This document shows positions 1-6,152 of a stretch of DNA of 6,152 nt, one piece after another (positions within the stretch are counted from its first letter, which is position 1; the number at the start of each line of letters is the position of its first letter). This stretch comes from Chthoniobacterales bacterium (GTDB lineage: Bacteria; Verrucomicrobiota; Verrucomicrobiia; Chthoniobacterales; UBA10450): assembly GCA_013697015.1 (NCBI GenBank), contig JACCXL010000093.1:1-6152 (forward strand), in the 5' to 3' direction. A program made the position numbers and the translations under genes. Below the pieces are notes generated by a model that was not told the DNA's origin, made no database searches, and saw only the letters and a list, made by a program, of their open reading frames with translations.

Positions 1-463
1 AGAGCAGGCCGATAGCGACGAAATTCAAGTCGAGGTCGCTGGCAGATTTACAGTGATCGCCGGAGAGAATACCGAGGCCGCCGGAATAATTCGGGATCGA
101 CTCGTGGAAGCCAAATTCGGCCGAGAAATAAGCAATCGGTTTGCTGAACACCGACCCGTGGCCTGTTTTTCCGTAGGTATCTTTGCGCGCGAGGTAACGC
201 CGGAAGGAATCGTGCACTTCCTTGAGCTCACGCAGGAAATTTTTGTCCTGCGACACCTCTTCGAGTCGCGCCTGGCGCGAAAGCTGAAGCATCCGGACGG
301 GATTATGGTTGGTCCGGTCCCAAAGTTCGGGATCGAGATGGCGGAAGAGGCGGCGCGCGGAAGGTTCCCAAGTCCACCAAAGGTTAAACACCATTTCGCG
401 TAGTGCCTCGAGGCCATCGGGCAGCTGCGGGATGACATTATATGTCAGGTAGTTAGGCATCAT
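1..463 (-). CDS. glgP: alpha-glucan (glycogen/maltodextrin) phosphorylase, N-terminal part
   Basis: The first 154 codons are present and the rest lies beyond the left edge. The enzyme removes glucose from the non-reducing ends of glycogen or maltodextrins with phosphate, giving glucose-1-phosphate, in the cytoplasm with pyridoxal phosphate. Residues about 16-100 match the N-terminal domain (DUF3417 type) of the long-form phosphorylases related to the Thermotoga enzyme. The signs are NLWWTWEP at 27-34, LDPELWDRTNHNPVR at 43-57 and a charged helical stretch after that. Residues 109-154 enter the catalytic fold with PIAYFSAEFGFHESIP (109-124), YSGGLGILSGDH (126-137) and KSASDLDL (139-146), all classic for the family. 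The start is ATG at 463, with a second ATG directly after it at 460. Only a weak AGG lies upstream, so either Met may be used. The PLP lysine lies in the missing part. The family call is firm; substrate preference cannot be judged. Confidence 0.93.
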   Translation of the reverse strand, partial: MMPNYLTYNVIPQLPDGLEALREMVFNLWWTWEPSARRLFRHLDPELWDRTNHNPVRMLQLSRQARLEEVSQDKNFLRELKEVHDSFRRYLARKDTYGKTGHGSVFSKPIAYFSAEFGFHESIPNYSGGLGILSGDHCKSASDLDLNFVAIGLL

Positions 464-709
464 TGGTGTTGCCTGGGAGAGGTCGAATCGAGCGGAGATT
501 TTGTCATGAAAAGGCGGACCAGCAAGTGATTCTGTGGCGGACGCTTTAGTGATCGTGATGAGCTTGAATTTGGTGCCCAATGCGCTGTAGCTCGGCTGAA
601 ACGCCCAACGCCATCGGAAGTCGCGGTCGGAGCAGTCTCGATTTCGAGCCTTGTGGAACGCATCAAGAACTGGTTGTGGTGCATAACGTGGGCCAAACTT
701 CCGATATTG

Positions 710-724
710 CACGCCGTCGGCGTG
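710..724 (-). terminator. perfect 6-bp GC-rich hairpin downstream of the rhomboid gene
   Basis: On the minus strand the sequence reads CACGCC-GAC-GGCGTG, a perfect 6-base-pair stem with a 3-base loop. It begins 17 bases after the rhomboid stop codon. Its place and compactness suit a transcription end or mRNA 3'-end stabiliser. There is no T-run after it (GCAATATCGG follows), so it is not a canonical intrinsic terminator. A stem this short can arise by chance in GC-rich DNA. Confidence 0.35.
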
Positions 725-741
725 AGCGATTGGTTGCCAAA

Positions 742-1770
742 TCAAATGCCAAGCGCGGCCGGCTCGCGCGTCCGGCGCGGGGGCGCGAGCGCGAACCCCG
801 CCAGCAAACCAGTTGTGAACCCGCCGAGGTGAGCCGCCATGCTGACCTGCGGCGTGATGATATCGAAGACCGTCTGGATCACGACGATGGAAGCGATGTG
901 CTGCAGACGCTGAGACGCCAGTGCCTCCCGCCGGTCGCGCAAAAGCAAACCGGCCCACGCGCCCACCACCCCCATGACCGCGCCGGATGCGCCGACGAGT
1001 TGGTCCGCATGCAGCCAGCCGAAGCGCCACAGAAGCGCGACTTCGGCGCATGATCCAATTCCGGCGACGATGTAGACGATCATAAAACGCAACGTGCCAA
1101 TCGCCGATTCCAGCGTGCGGCCGAAATAGTAGAGCGCAAAAATATTAAGGAAGAGGTGCAAGCTTCCGTAATGAAGGAAGGGCGCGGTGATGAGCCGCCA
1201 GTATTGGCCGAACGCCAACACCGGGTATGGCTCCAGCGCGCCGAGCCGGTGCAGCGTCCGTGAGTTTGTGGACCCGCCGAGCGCAATCTCGGCGATGAAC
1301 ATCGCGACGTTGAGCGTAACGAAGGTCATTACACCCGGCATGATTGCCGCGGCCGGATCGCCGAAAATCGAGTTTCGCCGCGGAAGAGAGAACGGCTGCA
1401 ACACGCCGCGAGTTCTCCACTGTGTTTCCATGGCGTCGATGAAGGCAACGTGTTCGCGCAGGCCCGCCGCCGGGTGCAGCGGACGCAAAAGACCAAGCGC
1501 GCGCCGCGCCCCTCCGAAGCGTCCGATTCGGGCCAGTTCAGCCGCCTTCCGAAAGACAATGGCCGGTAAAAACAAGAGTAAAAACCAGGCGGCTCCGCCG
1601 ACGAACCCGGCATAGTTCGGCCGGAAAAACCATGCAATGCCGGTCACAAACAGAACCAGCAGCGCAACTCTCCGCCAGCCGGGATCGCCTCCCCGACGCG
1701 CAGTTCGAAACAGCACAGCCAGAGGCGAAACAATGGCGACGAACAACAAAATGTGACCGAAATCGATCAT
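742..1770 (-). CDS. rhomboid-family intramembrane serine protease with N-terminal membrane extension
   Basis: This 342-residue integral membrane protein belongs to the rhomboid family, which cleaves transmembrane helices of other proteins inside the bilayer with a Ser-His dyad. The nucleophile motif GASG is at 260-263 (Ser262) at the start of one helix. The partner is His314 in AAHLGGF (312-318). The loop/helix motif HLFLN places His205 and Asn209 as the oxyanion-side residues. WRLITAPFLHYGS (191-203) is the usual lead-in. Core membrane segments lie at about 143-164, 203-217, 229-248, 259-277, 292-306 and 311-330. Ahead of the core are three more hydrophobic segments (about 4-21, 35-49, 55-73) and a basic, helical, probably soluble linker (about 74-142). 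That makes it longer than the minimal six-helix form. All catalytic residues are present, so I expect an active protease; substrates are unknown. The start is ATG at 1770 with only a weak GAAG upstream. It is transcribed away from the thioredoxin-fold gene. Confidence 0.9.
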   Translation of the reverse strand: MIDFGHILLFVAIVSPLAVLFRTARRGGDPGWRRVALLVLFVTGIAWFFRPNYAGFVGGAAWFLLLFLPAIVFRKAAELARIGRFGGARRALGLLRPLHPAAGLREHVAFIDAMETQWRTRGVLQPFSLPRRNSIFGDPAAAIMPGVMTFVTLNVAMFIAEIALGGSTNSRTLHRLGALEPYPVLAFGQYWRLITAPFLHYGSLHLFLNIFALYYFGRTLESAIGTLRFMIVYIVAGIGSCAEVALLWRFGWLHADQLVGASGAVMGVVGAWAGLLLRDRREALASQRLQHIASIVVIQTVFDIITPQVSMAAHLGGFTTGLLAGFALAPPRRTREPAALGI

Positions 1771-1870
1771 GGCCGCTGCATCTTCGCACGTTCGCCGCGA
1801 GCGTCTTTCGGAAAAGAGAATCGCTAAATGATCGCTTCACCCGTGGATAAGTTTTTGCGACTCTCTGCGG

Positions 1871-2530
1871 ATGCGAATTGTGGTGACCAATTATTTGGAT
1901 GTAATCTCTTCCTGGTGTTTCTGGGCTGAGCCAGCATGGACGGAGCTGCAGCGACGCTATGCGGGCCGGGTGGATTTTGGTTGGAAGGTCGCGTTGATGG
2001 ACGCCTCCGGATTTCCCAAGACCAAGGACCAAGCGGAATGGTTCTATCGCCGGAGCGGGATGATGATGCGCTCGCCGGTTATGTTGAAGGCCGGATGGTT
2101 TGAACCGAATCTGCAGGAGTGTCTGGCGCCGAACCTCGTGGCGGAGGCCGCTCGGGATTTAGGCGTGAGGGATGATCGCATCTGGCTTGCGCTCGCGAGC
2201 GCTACGCTGCGGGACGGCCAGCGGACCGGCGACTGGGATCTGGCTGCCGAAATCGCGGCGAGAGCGGGAAACCTCGACAAACGCAAGTTGCTCGAGCGAG
2301 CGCGCGCGCCCGAGATCGAGCGTCGGGTTCGCGCGACGACGGCAGAATTCCACGCGCTGCAGGTTACGCAGCGGCCCACGTTCGTCATCGATAGCGACAT
2401 CGGCGACCGCGCTGTGCTCTCTGGCTTTGCCAAGATGGAGCCGTTGGCTGGCGTAATCGACGCCATGCTGGATGATCTCGCGGCGTATGATGCGCATGCG
2501 GCGCATTTCGGTTCCGCGCCGGCCGCTTGA
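1871..2530 (+). CDS. DsbA/FrnE-like thioredoxin-fold protein with an SSWC active site
   Basis: This 219-residue protein has the layout of the DsbA family that includes FrnE and 2-hydroxychromene-2-carboxylate isomerase. A first beta strand (RIVVTNYLDV) leads into the active-site loop at 13-16. A helical insert follows (about 45-150), and then the cis-proline loop QRPTFVID (167-174, Pro169) near the C-terminus. There is no signal peptide, so it should act in the cytoplasm. Where FrnE-type oxidoreductases have CPWC, this protein has Ser13-Ser14-Trp15-Cys16. The nucleophilic first cysteine is replaced and only Cys16 remains. Cys84 is the only other cysteine. Ordinary dithiol oxidation is therefore unlikely. 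A glutathione-linked or monothiol role, or isomerase-like chemistry, is possible but not shown. The start ATG at 1871 is the first in frame after a stop at 1829-1831, and its Shine-Dalgarno is poor. It lies 240 bases before infC on the same strand and 100 bases from the divergent rhomboid gene. Confidence 0.8.
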   Translation: MRIVVTNYLDVISSWCFWAEPAWTELQRRYAGRVDFGWKVALMDASGFPKTKDQAEWFYRRSGMMMRSPVMLKAGWFEPNLQECLAPNLVAEAARDLGVRDDRIWLALASATLRDGQRTGDWDLAAEIAARAGNLDKRKLLERARAPEIERRVRATTAEFHALQVTQRPTFVIDSDIGDRAVLSGFAKMEPLAGVIDAMLDDLAAYDAHAAHFGSAPAA

Positions 2531-2628
2531 AAGAGGCAGCCGAGAGTTTGGGGGGATGACTTTGGCCTTGCTACTGCACGATTGTTGCTTACATCTTGCA
2601 CTCGATGCGCGCAGACCGCGGATCTGAC

Positions 2629-2650
2629 GTTGTGGTGTCGCAGCCACAGC
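2629..2650 (+). promoter_or_regulatory. possible stem-loop in the infC leader
   Basis: GTTGTGG (2629-2635) can pair with CCACAGC (2644-2650) around an 8-base loop, giving seven pairs including one G-U. It lies about 120 bases ahead of the infC start, in the 240-base stretch between the thioredoxin-fold gene and infC that otherwise shows no gene. No T-run follows, so it is not a terminator. It might be leader structure, or it may be chance. I could not find a convincing promoter in this stretch. Confidence 0.2.
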
Positions 2651-2770
2651 GCGAAAGAAGTGCTTGGCGCGGCAGAGGTCGTGCGGAGAATTTGCGACTG
2701 ACAGAAGAAACGACGACGCGGTCACTTCCCGTTTCGGCGGCCCGGAGCTTGATTTAAACTGCAACCACAA

Positions 2771-3346
2771 ATTCGTGTAAACGGCCGGATTCGCGCTCGC
2801 GAAGTCCGGGTCATCATGGGAGCGAGCGCTGAGCAACTCGGCGTGATGAAACTCTCCGACGCGCTCCGCAAAGCACAATCTCTCGGGTTGGATCTGGTGG
2901 AAGTTGCGCCCACGGCCAATCCGCCAGTCTGCAAGATTGTCGACTTCGGTAAGTTTCGTTACGACATTTCGAAACAGGAGAAAGAGAAGAAAAGCTCCGG
3001 AACGAAGCTCAAGGAGATCAAGTTCCGCGTGAATATCGATGATCACGATTACCTGACGAAAATTCGCCACGGCGAACAGTTTCTCGATAAAGGAAACAAG
3101 GTGCGGGTGCAGTTGCAGTTCCGCGGCCGGGAAATGGCGCACCAGGAGTTCGGAATGGAACTCATGCATAAGGTGCGTGACGATCTGGCCGGCATGTCTC
3201 AGGTCGAGATGGAACCGAAGATCGCTGGGCGCAATGTCACTATGACTCTCTCACCTCTTCCGGCTGCGAGGCGGAAGCGCCGCTTTTCGAAGGTGGAGGA
3301 CGATGTCGACGAAGCCGAGATGGAAAACAGCGCGGTCGAGAGTTAA
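2771..3346 (+). CDS. infC: translation initiation factor IF-3, non-AUG start
   Basis: IF-3 binds the 30S ribosomal subunit, checks the start codon and initiator tRNA, and prevents early joining of the 50S subunit. The N-domain shows RVNGRIRAREVRVI, EQLGVMKLSDALRKA, LDLVEVAP and PPVCKIVDFGKFRYD. A lysine-rich linker (about 66-80) is followed by the C-domain with KEIKFRVNIDDHDY, FLDKGNKVRVQLQFRGREMAH and a LAGMSQVE segment. The first in-frame ATG (2816) would delete the conserved first 15 residues, including RVNGRIRAREVRVI. Between the in-frame stop at 2750-2752 and that motif the only plausible initiators are ATT at 2771 and CTG at 2759. I chose ATT (191 residues) because AUU is the known self-regulating start of infC in Escherichia coli. 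CTG would give 195 residues and sits 11 bases after GGAG (2744-2747). The C-terminus carries a basic patch (AARRKRR) and an acidic tail of about 18 residues beyond the usual end. No rpmI or rplT follows. Confidence 0.95.
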   Translation: MRVNGRIRAREVRVIMGASAEQLGVMKLSDALRKAQSLGLDLVEVAPTANPPVCKIVDFGKFRYDISKQEKEKKSSGTKLKEIKFRVNIDDHDYLTKIRHGEQFLDKGNKVRVQLQFRGREMAHQEFGMELMHKVRDDLAGMSQVEMEPKIAGRNVTMTLSPLPAARRKRRFSKVEDDVDEAEMENSAVES

Positions 3347-3347
3347 G

Positions 3348-3376
3348 GCGCGTTCACACGGCTGCACCGTGCGCGC
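3348..3376. terminator. inverted repeat in the convergent infC / TPR gap
   Basis: CACGG (3357-3361) pairs perfectly with CCGTG (3367-3371) around a 5-base loop. The stem continues, after a 4-base bulge (TTCA), as GCGCG (3348-3352) with CGCGC (3372-3376), for ten pairs in all. It starts right after the infC stop and ends 10 bases from the stop of the convergent TPR gene, where a two-way terminator would be expected. Neither side has a T-run. CGCGC at 3372-3376 could instead pair with GCGCG at 3380-3384, so the folds compete. Confidence 0.35.
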
Positions 3377-3386
3377 TCTGCGCGAA

Positions 3387-4118
3387 TTAGTGCGGTGAGC
3401 CAGCCGGCGCTGGCGCAGGCGGCTGGGCGGCAGGATTACCCGCAGGCTGCGTCGCCGCGCGTTTGGCGGCGGCCTCGAGACGTTTCTTGCGGTTTTGCGC
3501 GTCTTCGTTTTGCGGCTGGATCTGCAGGATTTTGTTCACGTCTGCCATGGCGAGTTCAGTCTTGCCGCTTAGTTCGTAGAGGTAGCTGCGCCCGAGGTAA
3601 CCCCGCAGATCGAGCGGCTTCTCCTTCACCAGCGCAGTGTAATCAGCCACCGCCTCGTCGTTCTGCTTCAACTGCACGTGCGCGAAAGCACGGCGGTCGA
3701 GCGCTTCGACATCGCTGCGATTGTGCTCCAGGACACTGTCGTAATCCTGCAACGCGTGTTCGTAATCGGCTTTGGCCAGAAGCGCAAAAGCGCGAAACCG
3801 ATGCGCGGTGCTGTTCTCGGCGTTGAGCTTCAGCGACTCGGAAAGATCCGCGATTCCCTCATCATACTTCTTTGCCTGAACGCGCTCGATGCCGCGTTGC
3901 TGGTAGGCAAGCCCGAGGTTGAAGGAATTGTTTTTGTCGTTGGGATTCGCCGCAACCGCTTTGCGCAGATTGTCAATCGCCTTATCCCAATTCTTCGCCT
4001 TGGCCGCTTCGATTCCCGCGCGCGCAAACTGGGCATCGGCTTGTCCGTTCTGGGCGAGCGAGGGCCGCGCCATGGCCAGGGCGAGGAAAGTGCCGCAAAT
4101 GATCAGGTGCTTTTTCAT
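3387..4118 (-). CDS. exported tetratricopeptide-repeat (TPR) protein
   Basis: This 243-residue protein has a clear Sec signal peptide: Lys2-Lys3, a hydrophobic stretch (about 4-17) and a likely cut after Ala22 (PSLA|Q). There is no lipobox cysteine at the cut site. The mature part is built almost wholly of helix-turn-helix TPR units, at roughly 27-60, 62-100 (longer by a few residues), 103-135, 137-169 and 171-204. The signs are the spacing of W/Y-A-L/G residues and the prolines or asparagines at repeat ends, as in NWDKAIDNLRKAVAANP. A charged helix (205-222) leads to an Ala/Pro-rich low-complexity tail (about 222-243). TPR domains bind other proteins, so this is probably a periplasmic or secreted scaffold; its partner cannot be read from the sequence. 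It lies 88 bases downstream of the phosphoesterase on the same strand and may share its transcript. No Shine-Dalgarno is visible before ATG 4118. Confidence 0.88.
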   Translation of the reverse strand: MKKHLIICGTFLALAMARPSLAQNGQADAQFARAGIEAAKAKNWDKAIDNLRKAVAANPNDKNNSFNLGLAYQQRGIERVQAKKYDEGIADLSESLKLNAENSTAHRFRAFALLAKADYEHALQDYDSVLEHNRSDVEALDRRAFAHVQLKQNDEAVADYTALVKEKPLDLRGYLGRSYLYELSGKTELAMADVNKILQIQPQNEDAQNRKKRLEAAAKRAATQPAGNPAAQPPAPAPAGSPH

Positions 4119-4206
4119 ACGACGTAATAATCGTTCGGCTCTGCGGTGGGGTAGCGGACGTAAAATTCCGCGAGCCGCGCCGATTCCATCGTTAACGTTC
4201 CATTGA

Positions 4207-5019
4207 TTAAACGACAGCCGGCATGTCCGCTGGTCGCGCGAGCACCTCGTTTAAACGCTGGATGGCGCTCGCGCCTCCGGTTGTTTCATCCACCATTATA
4301 ATTGCTCCGCAAAGGCGCACTTCACCCTTCGCGACCGGAAAAGGCGCCGGTAAATTGGAAATAAACCGCTGCACAATCGGATCGACCGCTCGCCCGAGGA
4401 TTGAATTGATCGGGCCGCACATGCCCGCGTCGCAGAGAAACGCGGTCCCACCTGAGAAAATCTGCTCATCGGCCGTCTGGACGTGCGTGTGTGTGCCGAT
4501 GACTGCGGAGACGCGTCCGTCCAAAAACCGGCCCATCGCGATTTTTTCGCTCGTCGTCTCGCCGTGCACGTCCACGAAGATGACAGCAGTCTCCCGCCGC
4601 ATCGCGGTCACGGCCGCGTCCACCGCTTGGAACGGATTTTCGAGAATCGGCTGCATGAACGTGCGCGCCTGCACATCAATCACCCCGACCTTGCCTTTCG
4701 CCGTTTCGAGCACAATCGCTCCGGCGCCCGGCGCGCCCTCCGGGTAATTTATGGGGCGCAGCAAACGCGGTTCGGTATCGATGAATGCAACGATCTCTTT
4801 CTGGTCCCAGATATGGTCGCCAGTCGTAACGACGGAGGCGCCCGCCCGCAGCAGGTCGATCGTGATTTTCGGCGTAATCCCGCGACCCGCGGCGGCGTTC
4901 TCGCCGTTCACGATGACGAAGTCGAGCGCGTATTTCTCCTTCAGGATCGGCAGCTGCGCGATCACGGCGCTGCGGCCCGGCTCGCCAACGACGTCGCCGA
5001 GAAAAAGAATCGTTAGCAT
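4207..5019 (-). CDS. ymdB: YmdB/TIGR00282-family metallophosphoesterase
   Basis: At 270 residues this is full length for the family typified by Bacillus subtilis YmdB and Deinococcus DR1281, binuclear-metal phosphodiesterases. YmdB hydrolyses 2',3'-cyclic nucleotides and influences RNA turnover and biofilm or motility choices. All expected metal ligands can be placed: Asp9 in LFLGDVVG, Glu40 and Asn41 in VNGENAAAGRG, His69 in TTGDHIWD, His152 in VDVHGE, and His177 and His179 in IGTHTHVQTAD. The late motif LCDAGMCGP (195-203) is also typical. One variation is Asp68, where the metal-site motif commonly reads GNH. The protein is soluble with no signal peptide. The start MLTILFLGD is exactly where the family begins, so ATG 5019 is secure although no Shine-Dalgarno is seen. 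Its start is 21 bases from the divergent amidase start. Downstream, a weak 4-bp hairpin (4169-4179) followed by AATTTTA precedes the TPR gene. The exact substrate here is inferred from the family only. Confidence 0.92.
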   Translation of the reverse strand: MLTILFLGDVVGEPGRSAVIAQLPILKEKYALDFVIVNGENAAAGRGITPKITIDLLRAGASVVTTGDHIWDQKEIVAFIDTEPRLLRPINYPEGAPGAGAIVLETAKGKVGVIDVQARTFMQPILENPFQAVDAAVTAMRRETAVIFVDVHGETTSEKIAMGRFLDGRVSAVIGTHTHVQTADEQIFSGGTAFLCDAGMCGPINSILGRAVDPIVQRFISNLPAPFPVAKGEVRLCGAIIMVDETTGGASAIQRLNEVLARPADMPAVV

Positions 5020-5040
5020 TCGCGAGTATCGTCTGGCGGG

Positions 5041-6152
5041 ATGAAAATCGAAACCGTGATGTTTCGTTCAGTTCGGTTCCTGACCGGCGCTTTCTTCGTT
5101 ACCGGAATGTTAATGCTGCCGCCCCACGGCCTCGCGGCGAATCTCAGCCCGTTGGGCACGGCGCCGGATTGGGCATCCCTCGAGAAGTACCAGAGAACGA
5201 TCACACACGCTGAGTTCCAGCATCTGATCGAAACGGTTTACTGCCCCCATGGCATCGGCGATCAACTCCTCCAGATCGATGAGGAGTCGGCGCGTATTCT
5301 GATGGACAGGGAGGCGCAGACATGGTGGACGCTGCGCTTTGCGAAAACCGATGCGGCGCGCAAACCTGTCGCACGTTACTGGCGCCGGCCATTTGCGCTT
5401 CCGGCGCCGAAGCCTGGTAAAGTTTTATCCGATCTGCGGATCGCGCTCGATCCGGGACACATCGGCGGCGCCTGGGCAAAAATGGAGGAACGCTGGCTGC
5501 AGGTGGCGGACAAACAGCCGGTGCAGGAAGGCGACATGACGCTCCGGGTCGCGCAGATTCTCGCACCGCGCTTGCGTGCGCTGGGCGCGAAAGTCTCTCT
5601 TGTGCGCGACAAGCTCGAGCCCATCACGGCGAAGCGGCCAGACGATTTTATGGAGCTGGCGCGACAGATCCTCGCCCGGAACGGCACGACCGAAGCGCGG
5701 GAAGATTATCAAGGCGCGGACGATCCTCTCAAAGAGCAGACGGTTCGGTGGCAGAGCGAGATTCTTTTTTATCGGCAGAGCGAGATCCGAGCGCGCGCAG
5801 AGCGGGTGAACAACAAGATTCGTCCGGACCTGGTGCTCTGTTTGCACTTCAACGCGGAGCCGTGGGGCGATGCCAGCAACCCGACCCTCGTCGACAAGGA
5901 CCACTTTCACCTGCTCGTAAACGGCGCCTATCTCGAGGCGGAATTGCTGTACGACGATGGCCGCTTCGAGATGATCCGCCGCTTGTTGCTCCGCACTTCT
6001 CCGGAAGAAGCGGCGCTCGCGGAAAAGCTGGCGCTGTCCATGCAGACGGCGACCCAGTTGCCCCCTTATGAATACACTACGGACAACGTGCGCAAAATCG
6101 GATCAACCGGCTACGTCTACGCGCGCAATCTCATCGCGAATCGGCTCTATCG
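5041..6152 (+). CDS. N-acetylmuramoyl-L-alanine amidase (Amidase_3 type), 3' end missing
   Basis: The reading frame is open for 370 codons to the right edge, so the C-terminus is not seen. The enzyme is a zinc hydrolase that cuts the bond between MurNAc and the peptide stem of peptidoglycan. A signal peptide is visible: Arg9 and Arg12, a hydrophobic run (about 13-27) and a likely cut after GLAA (residue 33). Zinc ligands can be placed at His140 in ALDPGHIGG, Glu163 in VQEGDMTLRVAQ and His269 in VLCLHFNAEP. The helix before the last ligand (RARAERVNNKIRPDLVL) is typical. Residues about 36-128 form a separate N-terminal region I do not recognise. The spacing between Glu163 and His269 is long because of a charged insert at about 191-245. 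The catalytic glutamate near the end of this fold should lie beyond the window. GGCGGG touches ATG 5041 with no spacer, so ATG 5059 (which keeps the signal peptide) is an alternative start. Confidence 0.88.
   Translation, partial: MKIETVMFRSVRFLTGAFFVTGMLMLPPHGLAANLSPLGTAPDWASLEKYQRTITHAEFQHLIETVYCPHGIGDQLLQIDEESARILMDREAQTWWTLRFAKTDAARKPVARYWRRPFALPAPKPGKVLSDLRIALDPGHIGGAWAKMEERWLQVADKQPVQEGDMTLRVAQILAPRLRALGAKVSLVRDKLEPITAKRPDDFMELARQILARNGTTEAREDYQGADDPLKEQTVRWQSEILFYRQSEIRARAERVNNKIRPDLVLCLHFNAEPWGDASNPTLVDKDHFHLLVNGAYLEAELLYDDGRFEMIRRLLLRTSPEEAALAEKLALSMQTATQLPPYEYTTDNVRKIGSTGYVYARNLIANRLY

Noticed and set aside
25..438. Minus-strand 137-codon frame
   Set aside because: It is in a different frame from the phosphorylase, whose conserved motifs fill the same bases.
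464..741. Search for a glgP promoter or RNA gene in the 278-base gap
   Set aside because: I saw no well-spaced -35/-10 pair and no tRNA-like or other recognisable RNA fold apart from the hairpin at 710-724.
580..1053. Plus-strand 157-codon frame
   Set aside because: It lies mostly antisense to the well-supported rhomboid gene and has the Arg-rich composition of a frame shadow in GC-rich DNA.
1842..1850. DnaA-box-like 9-mer on the minus strand (TTATCCACG) between the rhomboid and thioredoxin-fold genes
   Set aside because: It is one near-match (8 of 9) with no second box, no AT-rich unwinding region and no dnaA or other origin gene nearby, so chance explains it.
2159..3169. Long minus-strand frame of 336 codons
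   Set aside because: It runs antisense through both the thioredoxin-fold gene and infC, whose plus-strand proteins are clearly recognisable; its own product matches nothing I know.
4169..4179. 4-bp hairpin followed by AATTTTA after ymdB
   Set aside because: The stem is too short for a dependable intrinsic terminator; it is mentioned only as context for the gap before the TPR gene.

Overview
This looks like an ordinary chromosomal stretch of a moderately GC-rich bacterium. Seven protein genes cover most of it and no gap exceeds about 280 bases. I see no rRNA, tRNA, CRISPR array, transposase, phage gene or long repeat. The gene styles (long-form alpha-glucan phosphorylase, lone infC, a YmdB-type phosphoesterase head to head with a periplasmic amidase, weak or absent Shine-Dalgarno sequences) would suit a soil Verrucomicrobiota-like organism. 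That placement is an impression from protein style, not a demonstrated assignment. The secreted amidase implies a peptidoglycan wall.

Layout from left to right. Positions 1-463 (minus) hold the first 154 codons of an alpha-glucan phosphorylase (glgP) that runs off the left edge. Positions 464-741 are a 278-base gap with a perfect short hairpin just after the rhomboid gene and no convincing gene. Positions 742-1770 (minus) encode a rhomboid-family intramembrane serine protease with an extra N-terminal membrane region. A 100-base divergent gap follows. Positions 1871-2530 (plus) encode a cytoplasmic DsbA/FrnE-like thioredoxin-fold protein whose CxxC is reduced to SSWC. Positions 2531-2770 are a leader region for infC. 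Positions 2771-3346 (plus) encode translation initiation factor IF-3, which must begin at a non-AUG codon. A 40-base convergent gap with an inverted repeat separates it from 3387-4118 (minus), a secreted or periplasmic TPR protein. Positions 4207-5019 (minus) encode a YmdB/TIGR00282 metallophosphoesterase. Only 21 bases beyond its start, the divergent gene at 5041-6152 (plus) encodes an N-acetylmuramoyl-L-alanine amidase cut off by the right edge.

The genes do not form one pathway. They cover glycogen breakdown, membrane proteolysis, thiol or isomerase chemistry, translation initiation, protein scaffolding, cyclic-nucleotide or RNA-linked signalling, and cell-wall hydrolysis. The phosphoesterase and TPR genes share a strand and may be co-transcribed. 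The phosphoesterase and amidase share a very short divergent start region. I found no evidence for a new multi-gene system. The best points to follow up are the non-AUG start of infC, its separation from rpmI-rplT, the altered DsbA active site, and the tight ymdB/amidase start region.
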